Under the pieces are notes generated by a model. That model was given only the letters and a program-made list of their open reading frames with translations. It made no database searches and was not told where the DNA came from. Shown in pieces: positions 25,887 to 35,200 of a stretch of DNA of 64,000 nt (its first letter is position 1; each line of letters begins with the position of its first letter). The position numbers were made by a program, and so were the translations under genes. This stretch comes from DATKYQ01 sp035528415 (GTDB lineage Bacteria > Myxococcota > B64-G9), in assembly GCA_035528415.1 (NCBI GenBank), contig DATKYQ010000013.1, forward strand, positions 1 through 64,000. The letters run 5' to 3'.

Positions 25887-26765
25887 TCACTCCTTGCGGC
25901 CGCGAGCGGGTGCAAAATGATAGGCGAACAGCTTGTAGATCAGTCTGGCGGCGATAAACTCGGTCACATGCTGGCCGGGTAGCGGCAGGCATTCGACAAC
26001 GTCCGCCCCGACCACATCGCGCCGCGAGAAAACACGTCTCAGCAAATCGATCAGTTCGTACCAACCGAGCCCGCCGGGCTCGGGGGTTCCGACACCGGGG
26101 CACACCGAAGGATCGAGGCCGTCGAGGTCCAGCGTCAGGTACACCTTGGGGCCCAGGCGTTCGATGACTTCGTCCATCCAGCCGGGGGTGGCACGGATGA
26201 CATTCATCGAGAAGGGCCGCAGATCCCGTTCTTCGATCAATTCGTGCTCCTCCGCCGACAACGACCGCAGGCCGACCTGGACGATGGGAAATTCAGCAAG
26301 CGCCCGCCGCATGACGCAGGCGTGGGAATAGGGGCTGCCCTGGTAGCTGTCACGCAGGTCCGCGTGGGCGTCGATCTGCAGGACGTGGATGTCACCATCC
26401 AGATCCCGGTGGGCCTGCAGGCAACCTAGCGAGATGGTGTGTTCGCCACCCACGGCGACTGTGAACTTGCCGTCGCTGAGCGGTCGAGCGGCCGCCCGGG
26501 CAATGGCCGCAACCGTCTGCTGTGGCCCTCGCGCGTCGGGCTCGACCGGCGAAAGCGTGGCGATGCCGGCGGCGGCGGGCGTGAATAGCAATTCCTCGTC
26601 AAATAACTCCAGGGCCTGGGAGGCGGCAATGATGGCCGCGGGGCCCTCGCGCGTGCCCGTCTTGTAGCTGGTCGTGCCGTCGTAGGGTACCGGCAGCAGG
26701 GCCGCGCGCGCCGAGGAATAAGCGCACAGTTCGTCGTCGAGCGCTCCGAACACGAAAGGGGACAT
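25887..26765 (-). CDS. speB: Agmatinase (ureohydrolase family)
   Basis: 292 residues from the ATG at 26765, 18 bases behind the decarboxylase stop. It hydrolyses agmatine to putrescine and urea at a binuclear manganese site. The metal motifs are GGEHT, DAHADLRD, SHACVMRR and DLDGLDPS, in the usual order, and GTREGP lies near the N-terminus. Formiminoglutamase or guanidinobutyrase are alternatives by fold. The gene directly upstream makes agmatine from arginine, so agmatinase is the best reading; together they form a two-step putrescine route. Confidence 0.92.
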   Translation of the reverse strand: MSPFVFGALDDELCAYSSARAALLPVPYDGTTSYKTGTREGPAAIIAASQALELFDEELLFTPAAAGIATLSPVEPDARGPQQTVAAIARAAARPLSDGKFTVAVGGEHTISLGCLQAHRDLDGDIHVLQIDAHADLRDSYQGSPYSHACVMRRALAEFPIVQVGLRSLSAEEHELIEERDLRPFSMNVIRATPGWMDEVIERLGPKVYLTLDLDGLDPSVCPGVGTPEPGGLGWYELIDLLRRVFSRRDVVGADVVECLPLPGQHVTEFIAARLIYKLFAYHFAPARGRKE

Positions 26766-26785
26766 AGCTTGGCTGGGCCTCGCGA

Positions 26786-27334
26786 TCAATCGAGCAGGAC
26801 GGCGGCGGCCAAGACCGTTGTCCATAGCCCGTTTTTGTCGGCCCGGGCCGACTGGGTGATGCTCCTGGTGCGTACGATCTTCTTGCTCATCAAGAAAATG
26901 TCGCGCCTCTTGTCATAGGCCTGGTCGGGGTCGAAATGAACACCCAGCGTCGAGGCCAGCATCGAGGCGGCCAGGTCTTCGGCGTAGTCGCCGGCAAGGC
27001 GCTCCGTTTGACCGAAGGCGTGATGCTCGCTGATGTAGCCGTAGGCCTGACGACCGGCCGGGATGGCGATACCGATGGATGCGCTCATCAGACGACTAGG
27101 CTCGTTCGTCTGGGCGCGGCTTGCCACGCAGTAGAGAATCTGGCCCGTTTTCAACTCTGCGCTGGCCCTTCCGCGTGAGGTAATCTTTACGTTCGGCGGC
27201 AGGATGCTTGAGACGTTTACGATATTATACCTCTCAATTTTGGCCATGCGCAGGGCCAACTCGAACGAGGCCAGCTTTTCCCTGTGTCGGCCGACACCTT
27301 TGGTCAAGAAAACCTTGCGGGGCACGATAGGCAT
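26786..27334 (-). CDS. pdaD: Pyruvoyl-dependent arginine decarboxylase
   Basis: 182 residues from the ATG with GGGAG upstream (MPIVPRKVFLTKGVG); the longer reading adds a non-conserved segment. It converts arginine to agmatine. The proenzyme cuts itself between Ser42 and Ser43 in NVSSILPP, making the pyruvoyl cofactor on the new alpha chain; the TSRGRA and ISEHHAFG blocks are typical. The family is common in archaea and scattered in bacteria, whereas many proteobacteria use the PLP enzyme SpeA. It is first in an operon with agmatinase. Confidence 0.92.
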   Translation of the reverse strand: MPIVPRKVFLTKGVGRHREKLASFELALRMAKIERYNIVNVSSILPPNVKITSRGRASAELKTGQILYCVASRAQTNEPSRLMSASIGIAIPAGRQAYGYISEHHAFGQTERLAGDYAEDLAASMLASTLGVHFDPDQAYDKRRDIFLMSKKIVRTRSITQSARADKNGLWTTVLAAAVLLD

Positions 27335-27377
27335 GTCTATTTCTCCCAAAAGAAAGTGCTGCATCATCTGTCGCAGA

Positions 27378-27406
27378 CGATTATTACGGCTGCCGGACAC
27401 GGTCAA
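27378..27406 (-). promoter_or_regulatory. Weak candidate promoter of the pdaD-speB operon
   Basis: Minus strand: -35 TTGACC, 17-base spacer, -10 TAATCG. A TAATAAT stretch at 27380-27386 could serve with a shorter spacer. The predicted leader is about 40 bases. Confidence 0.3.
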
Positions 27407-27483
27407 GAGAAATATGTTTTGTCAGCAACGACTATTCCATCGATCAGAAAACACTGGACTCCCGGTGCCGGCATGTTTTAGAC

Positions 27484-29676
27484 ATGGCCCGAGCGGACTG
27501 GATGATACGACTTCAGGACATAATCGACCAGATGCGGTCGCACAGCCCGGAGACCGACGTGGACTTCGTCAAGAAGGCCTATGTCTACTCGGCCAACGTA
27601 CACCAGGGACGCGTCAGGTACTCGGGCGAGCCCTACCTGGCACACTCGCTCGAGGTAGCCCACATCATCGCCCAGCTCAATTTGGACGAGCCCAGCGTGG
27701 TGGCCGGCTTGTTGCACGATACGCTGGATGACAATTTGGCTAAGCCGGAGGAAATCGAGGATCTCTTCGGCAAGACCGTTCGCTTCCTTGTCGAGGGTGT
27801 GACCAAGCTGTCGAAGATCACTTTCACCTCGGGCGAGGAACGCCAGGCCGAAAACGTGCGCAAGATGCTGGTTGCCATGTCCGAAGACCTGAGGGTGATC
27901 ATGGTCAAGCTGGCCGACCGCTTGCATAACATGCGCACACTTGAGTTCGTCGAGGTCGACCGGCGTGAAGAGTTCGCCTCGGAGACAGTCGAGATATATG
28001 CCCCTCTTGCCAATCGCCTCGGTATTCACTGGATGCGGCGGGAACTCGAAGACCTGTCTTTCCGCTGGCTGCACCCCGAGCAGTACATGGGAATATCCAC
28101 AAAACTCGAGAAGATGGAGAAAGAGCAGCAGAGTTACATCGAAGAGGTGGCAAATTTTCTGCGCCACACCATCATCGATGAGAACAATATCGAGGCCACC
28201 ATTTCGGGCCGCCTTAAGCACCACTACAGCATCTACCGCAAGATGAACAATAAGAGCATCGACTTCGAGCAGATCTACGACATCATCGCCTTCCGCATCA
28301 TTGTCGGAAGCCTGGGCGACTGCTACCGGGTCCTGGGGTTGATCCATGCCCTCTGGAAGCCGGTTGCCGGGCGTTTCAAGGACTACATCGCCATGCCCAA
28401 GATAAACCGCTACCAGTCGTTGCACACGACTGTTCTCGGGCCTTACGGAGAGCGAGTCGAGATACAGATTCGCACTAGGCAGATGCACCAGGTCGCCGAG
28501 CACGGCATCGCGGCCCACTGGGCTTACAAGGAAGGCGTCGGGGGCAAGTTCCGGCAGAATAGCGAGTTGAAGCAGTTCGCCTGGCTACGCGAGATGCTCG
28601 ATCAGCAACGCGACGTCAAGGACCCGGCCGAGTTTTTAGAAAACGTCAAGGTCGATCTTTTCAGCGACGAGGTGTTCGCCTTCACGCCCCAGGGAGACGT
28701 CAAGGCGCTGCCGCAAGGAGCAACGGCCCTGGATTTCGCCTACGCCGTACACACCGAAGTTGGGCATCGCTGCGTCGGAGCACGCATCAACGGCAAGATT
28801 GCACCCCTGCGACAGAAGCTGAAAAACGGCGATACCGTCGAGATCTTGACCAATCCGCGCCAGAACCCGAGCAAGGATTGGCTATCGTTCGTAAAGACAT
28901 CGAGGGCGCGCAATAAAATTCGAAGCGTGGTGCGCGCAGAGCAGCGCAAGCGCTCGGAGGAAATCGGCCGCGAGCTGCTGCAGAAAGAGTGCAAGCGTCA
29001 CCGGATCAGCCTCAACCGGAAATGGCGCACGGGAGATATTGGCAAGGTCGCCGAAGAGCTTGGTTTCAGGAACACCGATGAGATGCTGGTCGCGCTGGGA
29101 TACGGGAAAACAAGCGCCAGCAAGGTGGTCGAGCTTCTGCTGTCGCCCGAGCAGCGGGATCAGGCCATCGAGGCCATCGAGGAGACGCGTCCTTCCAGGA
29201 TCGCCCAGGTCTTCAAGAGACCGGGGCGCAAGTCCAAAAGTGGAATCCTGGTCGAGGGAATGGACGACGTCATGATTCGCTTCGCTAAGTGCTGCAATCC
29301 AATCCCGGGCGACAACCTCGTCGGCGTGATCACTCGCGGGCGCGGAATAACCGTTCACACCAGTAAATGCAAGCGCGTGCACGACTCCGATCCAGACAGG
29401 CGCATCGACGTCCACTGGGATGCCGATCATTCCGCCCGGCACACCGTGGGCGTTCGCATCCGCTGCGAAGATCGTCCCGGGCTGCTGGCCAACGTAACCT
29501 CGGTGCTTTCGGACGCCGGTATCAACATCAGCCAGGTGAATGCCAGGGCCGAGATGGGTGGCATGGCCAACTGCACCATCAAGCTTTCGGTTACCGATCT
29601 GGATCAATTGACCTCGCTCGTCAGGAAGATCGAAAAGATAAAGGGTGTCAGGCTGGCCGAGCGCATCCAGGAATAG
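27484..29676 (+). CDS. rel: Bifunctional (p)ppGpp synthetase/hydrolase (Rel/SpoT)
   Basis: 730 residues, typical. The HD hydrolase domain (about 30-190) carries HDTLDD at 78-83 in place of the usual HDxxED. The synthetase domain (about 230-360) shows KHHYSIYRKM, YDIIAFRIIV, RFKDYIAMPK and EIQIRT; the RFKD motif is the type seen in bifunctional Rel enzymes rather than EXDD of RelA. TGS follows (FAFTPQGDVKALPQGATALDFAY), then a conserved CCNPIPGD zinc-finger region and a C-terminal ACT domain (VGVRIRCEDRPGLLANV). It controls the stringent response. No ribosome site precedes the ATG. It is divergent from pdaD-speB and followed by a kinase gene with its own promoter. Confidence 0.95.
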   Translation: MARADWMIRLQDIIDQMRSHSPETDVDFVKKAYVYSANVHQGRVRYSGEPYLAHSLEVAHIIAQLNLDEPSVVAGLLHDTLDDNLAKPEEIEDLFGKTVRFLVEGVTKLSKITFTSGEERQAENVRKMLVAMSEDLRVIMVKLADRLHNMRTLEFVEVDRREEFASETVEIYAPLANRLGIHWMRRELEDLSFRWLHPEQYMGISTKLEKMEKEQQSYIEEVANFLRHTIIDENNIEATISGRLKHHYSIYRKMNNKSIDFEQIYDIIAFRIIVGSLGDCYRVLGLIHALWKPVAGRFKDYIAMPKINRYQSLHTTVLGPYGERVEIQIRTRQMHQVAEHGIAAHWAYKEGVGGKFRQNSELKQFAWLREMLDQQRDVKDPAEFLENVKVDLFSDEVFAFTPQGDVKALPQGATALDFAYAVHTEVGHRCVGARINGKIAPLRQKLKNGDTVEILTNPRQNPSKDWLSFVKTSRARNKIRSVVRAEQRKRSEEIGRELLQKECKRHRISLNRKWRTGDIGKVAEELGFRNTDEMLVALGYGKTSASKVVELLLSPEQRDQAIEAIEETRPSRIAQVFKRPGRKSKSGILVEGMDDVMIRFAKCCNPIPGDNLVGVITRGRGITVHTSKCKRVHDSDPDRRIDVHWDADHSARHTVGVRIRCEDRPGLLANVTSVLSDAGINISQVNARAEMGGMANCTIKLSVTDLDQLTSLVRKIEKIKGVRLAERIQE

Positions 29677-29697
29677 GTGCGCGATAAAATTGCTTTT

Positions 29698-29726
29698 TTG
29701 ACAGGTGAGTCAGTAACTACTACTAT
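29698..29726 (+). promoter_or_regulatory. Strong candidate promoter of the second PEGA kinase
   Basis: Consensus -35 TTGACA, 17-base spacer, -10 TACTAT. It lies 39 bases before the TTG start codon at 29766, which has GGAGGGG upstream. Confidence 0.6.
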
Positions 29727-29765
29727 GTATGCTGGTTTAATGGCCGGCATGGCGGAGGGGAAAGG

Positions 29766-32063
29766 TTGTCCCTCGATCATATTGGCAGGTACGAACTCCT
29801 CAAGAGCCTGGCCGTCGGAGGCATGGCAGAGGTTTTCCTTGCTCGCCAGACGAGCGTCCAGGGGTTCGAAAAAGTCCTGGTGATCAAGAAGATCCTGCCG
29901 CACCTGGCCAGCCAGGAGCGCTTCGTGCAGATGTTCTTAGACGAGGCCCGACTGGCCGCGCGTTTCAATCACCCGAACATCGTCCAGATATTCGATCTCG
30001 GTCAGGACCAGGACGTATTCTTCATTGCCATGGAGTATATCCACGGCGAGGATATCAAGTCGCTCGTCAGGCGCTGCGCCAAAAAGAAGCAGCGCATTCC
30101 AAACGAGCACATCGTAAAGATCTTTTCGGGGGTGATGGACGGGCTGCACTACGCGCACCAGCAGACCGATCTCGACGGGAAGAAAGGTGGTATCGTTCAC
30201 CGCGACGTCAGTCCGCACAACATCATCGTCTCCTTCGAGGGCGGTGTGAAGCTGGTGGATTTCGGCATTGCCAAGGCACGATCCGAGATTTCGACGACCA
30301 TCCCCGGGCGGGTCAAGGGCAAACACGCCTACATGTCTCCCGAGCAGTGTCGGGGCATGGATATCGACGGGCGCTCGGACGTCTTCTCCGCCGGAGTGGT
30401 GATGTACGAGCTTTTGACCTGGACGCGGCTGTTCAAGCGCAAGAGCGACCTGGACACTTTAAAGGCGGTAGCGGCGGGAGACGTCCGGCCGCCGCAATCC
30501 GTGAGCCCCGAGATCGACGCCGAATTGCAGGACATCGTCATGCGGGCGCTGGCTCCCAACAAGGATGATCGTTACCAGACCGCCCAGGAAATGCAGATGG
30601 CCCTGGATGACTACCTGCTGGCCAAGAGTCTCAAGTCGAACTCGATCTTTATTTCCAGGTTCATGGCAGACATGTTCGCCGACAAGCTCGAAGCGCGTAA
30701 CAGGGCGCTGGAGCATGCCAAGGCCGCAAACCTCGAAGGCGCCGTCTTAGCGGCCAAGGACGAGGGGCCCGACCTGGTGGCCTTTTTAGACATGTTCTTC
30801 GGCGATGCCGGCAGCGGCAGCGACTCGACCGGCGAAACCGGCCGCATTAGCGGCACGCAATCAGACGCCGGGCCCGAGTTCACTCCCTCCTCTGAATACA
30901 CGCCGGCCGGAAAGCCGGGTTTTCCGGGGAGCAAGATGAAGAGGACCGACCCCGTCTTGCAGATCTCGCCCGACAGCGGCCGGCCGCCGCCCAAGGCGCC
31001 GCCACCCAAGCCTCCGCCGGGCATGGAACTGCTGCACGACGCACCCGTGGTGAGCACGCGACAAGACCGGGCACAACCCGGGCAGTCGCCGTTCGAGACG
31101 GAGCAACCTGATTCGCTAATGTCTTTCGACACCGGCGCCCAACCCGCTGCTGAGATCGTCGACCCGCTGGCGGGCGAGCGGCTTGCGGGTGAACCGGATC
31201 CCTACGCCGACGAGATCATGCCCGCAGGCAAGCGCGGCAAGGGTTTTCTGGTGCTGGTCTTCCTGGTACTAGCGGTCTTGGCCGGCGGTCTGATTTATAT
31301 GTTCCGCGACACCGAACAAACGTCGAACGCTCCCAAGACCGGAAGGGTAGAGGTCAAGTCGATTCCATCGGGCGCTGACGTCTACTACGACGACAGCCGC
31401 CTGCCAAGCCAGACCCCGACCGAGATCGGCAGCATCGAGCCCGCTGTCGAGCACACCTTGAAGGTCTCGTTGCCAGGCTTGCCCGCCTGGGAAAAGAAAT
31501 TCACCCTGACAGACACCCGCAAGCCGTTGTTCTTCGAAGCGGTGCTGAGCAAGGGGGCCGCCCTGAAGGCCAGGATGTCGGGCGCGCCCATAATCGCAGG
31601 AGCCGATGGAAAGGGCTTCGGCGAAATCCAGGTGAAAAGCAAACCCCCCAGGGCGCTTATCTACCTGGACGGAATATCCACCGGCAAAAAGACACCCAGC
31701 ACGCTGAGCAAGGTGGCCGCCGGTCTCGATCACGTAATCCTGCTGGAGAAGAAGGGCATGCAGTCGGCCTTCGAACGGTTCAAGTTAACCGGGGGCCAGA
31801 CGATCCAGTTAGACCTCTCGCTGCAGGTAGGCGCGGACGAAGCCCGCGGGCGCCTCCTGGCGCACGTCGAGTCCGAGCCGGAGGGAGCCAAGGTAACCGT
31901 AAACGGCTACCCACTCAGCAGTAAGACCCCCCTGGCGGTCAAGATGCTGGCCAAGGACGTCTCGGAACTCGAGGTCGAGATGAAGGGTTACAAGACCTGG
32001 AAAAGAACCGTAAGACCCGTGCCCGGCGTCGATTTGACATTCTTCGCCAAGCTGAAAAAGTAG
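29766..32063 (+). CDS. Transmembrane Ser/Thr protein kinase with PEGA-like C-terminal repeats
   Basis: 765 residues; TTG start with GGAGGGG five bases away. The kinase domain (about 8-285) shows LAVGGMAEVF, the Lys in VLVIKKI, HRDVSPHN, DFGIAKA and AYMSPEQ, all intact. A long Pro/Asp/Ser-rich juxtamembrane linker (about 345-485, with PPPKAPPPKPPP) precedes a membrane segment at about 492-512. Outside are three PEGA-like modules (VEVKSIPSGADVYYD, IQVKSKPPRALIYLD, AHVESEPEGAKVTVN) that may bind peptidoglycan or envelope ligands. It sits between rel and the giant surface protein; a role in sensing envelope state is likely but not shown. Confidence 0.93.
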   Translation: MSLDHIGRYELLKSLAVGGMAEVFLARQTSVQGFEKVLVIKKILPHLASQERFVQMFLDEARLAARFNHPNIVQIFDLGQDQDVFFIAMEYIHGEDIKSLVRRCAKKKQRIPNEHIVKIFSGVMDGLHYAHQQTDLDGKKGGIVHRDVSPHNIIVSFEGGVKLVDFGIAKARSEISTTIPGRVKGKHAYMSPEQCRGMDIDGRSDVFSAGVVMYELLTWTRLFKRKSDLDTLKAVAAGDVRPPQSVSPEIDAELQDIVMRALAPNKDDRYQTAQEMQMALDDYLLAKSLKSNSIFISRFMADMFADKLEARNRALEHAKAANLEGAVLAAKDEGPDLVAFLDMFFGDAGSGSDSTGETGRISGTQSDAGPEFTPSSEYTPAGKPGFPGSKMKRTDPVLQISPDSGRPPPKAPPPKPPPGMELLHDAPVVSTRQDRAQPGQSPFETEQPDSLMSFDTGAQPAAEIVDPLAGERLAGEPDPYADEIMPAGKRGKGFLVLVFLVLAVLAGGLIYMFRDTEQTSNAPKTGRVEVKSIPSGADVYYDDSRLPSQTPTEIGSIEPAVEHTLKVSLPGLPAWEKKFTLTDTRKPLFFEAVLSKGAALKARMSGAPIIAGADGKGFGEIQVKSKPPRALIYLDGISTGKKTPSTLSKVAAGLDHVILLEKKGMQSAFERFKLTGGQTIQLDLSLQVGADEARGRLLAHVESEPEGAKVTVNGYPLSSKTPLAVKMLAKDVSELEVEMKGYKTWKRTVRPVPGVDLTFFAKLKK

Positions 32064-32154
32064 TTTACTCATTCGTATCTCATGTCGCAAATTCTGATGG
32101 CCTCGTAAACCCGTAGCCCAAAAAAAGCCCTGAAAACTATTGATCGCGGTACAG

Positions 32155-32184
32155 TTGACAGCCTCACGTGCCGATAACTAGTAT
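32155..32184 (+). promoter_or_regulatory. Candidate promoter of the giant surface protein gene
   Basis: Consensus -35 TTGACA, 18-base spacer, -10 TAGTAT, about 38 bases before the ATG at 32223. This implies the gene is transcribed apart from the kinase upstream. Confidence 0.55.
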
Positions 32185-32222
32185 GTATTATTGAATCTAT
32201 CGGTTGGGACCTGAACAACTTC

Positions 32223-35200
32223 ATGCGAGTTGAAAAATATCTTCCTAAGCACCTGAAGCCCGCGTCGCGGATCTGTGTGCTGCTCACACTCGCTTGCCTT
32301 GCCCGTCCGGCCCTGGCCACAGTGGCGGGCAGCGCGCCTGCGCAGATCGCATCGCACAAGGTCTATGGGGACGTCCTGGCCGCGGGCAATACTCTGATGG
32401 TGCCTACGGATCCCAGCAACGAGGAGGTCAACAACCTGCTGCAACAGTCTTCGGACGCCTTTATCAGCGGCTTTCCCTGCGACGGCGCGCTCGAACACGC
32501 CTACCTCTTCTGGACCGGCTCCACCGATCTCACTACCGACGACACGGCGGACATCACTCTGGCCGACGGTCATTTCATAAACGACGTCATGGCCGATCAG
32601 TGCTACACGGTTCCCAGCATGGGCGGGTTCTTCTACTGCCGGGCCGATATCACCTCACTCCTCGCCGGCCATCAGAGCGCCTGCGGCTTCAACGGCCTTT
32701 ACACAGTCGGCGACGTCCAGGCGCTTGCGGGCGACTACAACTCGAGCGATCCCGCCAACGGGCCCTGCTTCGCCCAGAGCAAATACGCCGCCTGGTCGCT
32801 GGTGCTGGTCTACTCGGAGCCCGAGGGCATCACCCCGCGTGACATCATCATTTACGACGGCTTTCTGCAACTCGACGAAGACTCATACAATCCCGGCTGC
32901 GGCATCAACAACCCGACCCCGGGCGTTACCAACTTCAGCCTGGACGGCTTCCAGGTCGGCAATCCCGCGCGCGGCAAGCTTATGTACTTCGCCCTCGAGG
33001 GCGACGATCAGCTCGGAATTCCTCCCCAGACCAACTGCACCACCTGCTACGACTACATGAAGTTCAACGGGACCAAGCTCTACGACGACGCCATGGCCCC
33101 CGACAACCTGTTCAACGGCTCGACGTCGCTGACGGGCGTCGATATCGACGTGATCGACATCGGCCAGACGGGATTCAACCTTATCCAGCCCGGTCAGACG
33201 ACGGCCGGCATCGAGGTAGGCTCGGGCGACGGCTGCGTCTCTTACAACAATCCGGCCTGCCAGCCAGATCCGGAGGGAGGCGGCGAGAGCTTCTTTCTCG
33301 GCTGGATGGTGGTTTCGCTCGACACGGTCGCACCGCTGTTTTCAAAAGACAACACCGCTATCTGGTTCGATCGTCCCTATGCCGGGCGCGGCGAGAATGT
33401 CTGGCTGACTATCCGCGTGCAGAACGACGGCAACGCCGATGCCAATGACGTCAAGGTCTGGAACACGCTGCCGGCCGGGCTCGAATACGTCCCGGGCACT
33501 ACCTATGTAGATGGAGCGCCGCAGGCCGATGTCGGCGGCCTCAGTCCGCTGCATAGCGCGGGCGGGCTTTCGCTTGGTAGAATCCGCTGGGATGCCAACC
33601 GCGACCGCGAAATCCGTTTCCAGGCACGAGTGGCCGACGACCAGCCCGACGGCGCCTCGCTTTGCTCAACGGCCACGGTGGACAGCCGGGAGATCGAGCC
33701 TTTCGTTACCGATCCGACCGACCCTTGTCTTACCGTACGGGCGCCGGACATTGCCGACCCGGTTCTTTCGGTTGAGGATCTTAACGGCGGCTTCGCAGAG
33801 CCTGGCGATGTCCTGCGCTACCGGGCAATGCTTGCCAACAACGGCGGCCAAACGGCCTTCGGCCTGAGCTTCACACTCGACCTGCCGCCTTACGTCGGCG
33901 GGCTGAACATCGTCTCGCGACCCCCGGAGTCCGAAGACTCAAGCTTGCAAACGGGCGGCGCCAACGGCACCGGCCTGGTTGACATCCGCAACATCACGCT
34001 GCACGGCAACCTGCGCGACTCGGTGGAGATCGTCTTCGATGTCGTTATTTTCACAGAGGCCGAGTTGCTCGCCGCCGGCGTGGCTTCCCAGGAGATCGAC
34101 GGACTGCAGCTCGTCGCCCAGGGCCTATTGTCAGGCTCGGCGCTTGCGGCAGATATGCCTACCAACCAAGTCGTTGTGACGCTGACCTACCGGCCTATCC
34201 TGACGGGCACGCGCAAGCTGGGCATCGATGTAAACGCCGGCCGCACCGAACCCGGCGACTTGCTGCGTTACACCATTGAGGTGGACAACGTCGGCAACCG
34301 GGCAGCAACGGTGGATGTCTCAGACGATCTGCCGGCGGGAGTGACAAATTGCTCGATTGTCTCGGGACCGCCCACGGCAAGCTGCATTGCACCCCCGGCC
34401 GGGGCGAACGGGACTGGACAGGTCACAGCGTTAGGCTTCAGCGTGCCGCCGGGCGGCGGACAGGTTGTGATCGTCTTCGAGGTCAACGTGGCCCAGGATG
34501 CAAGCGACGGCCTGGTGATCTCCAACTCGGCCGCGGTGCAGGTGCAGGAAAGGCCGGATGAGAACAGAATCGTAACAGCTCCGGCTTTTACCGTGTTTCA
34601 CAGGGCCGAATTCCAGGTAGCGGATAAATCCGTCCAGGACATGAACGGGGGCGCCTACGAACCGGGAGACTTGCTGACGTTTTCACTGCACTTCGTAAAC
34701 GACGGCAACCTGCCGGCGACAAACGTGCTGGTGAGCGATCCCGTGGACGCCAATCTACTCCAGGTGACACCCGGGCAGGGAGGAGTCTACGCCGGGGGAC
34801 AGGTAACCTGGAGCATCGCAACGGTCAACCCTGGACAGAGCCTCGACCTTACCTTCACGGCCAGGATCGCCTCGCCGCTTGCGGACGGCACCCACATCAG
34901 CAACCAGGCCAGGCTGGTGGCCAACGAGATCCCCGGACCGGTCGCTACCAACACCATCGATATCGTCATCAGCTCGGCACCCAACCTGTCGACCACCACC
35001 AAGGCAGTGGTCACCCAAGATCTCGACTCTGACGGCCAGATAAGCCCGGGAGACCGGGTCGACTATACAATTGTCGTCAGCAACACGGGCAACGCCGTTG
35101 CCACAAACGTTGTAGTAAACGATACGCTCGATGCCAACCTGGAAAATGTGATCGTCGGACAGGGCGGCCTGATTTCCGGTGGTGTGATCAGTTGGAACCT

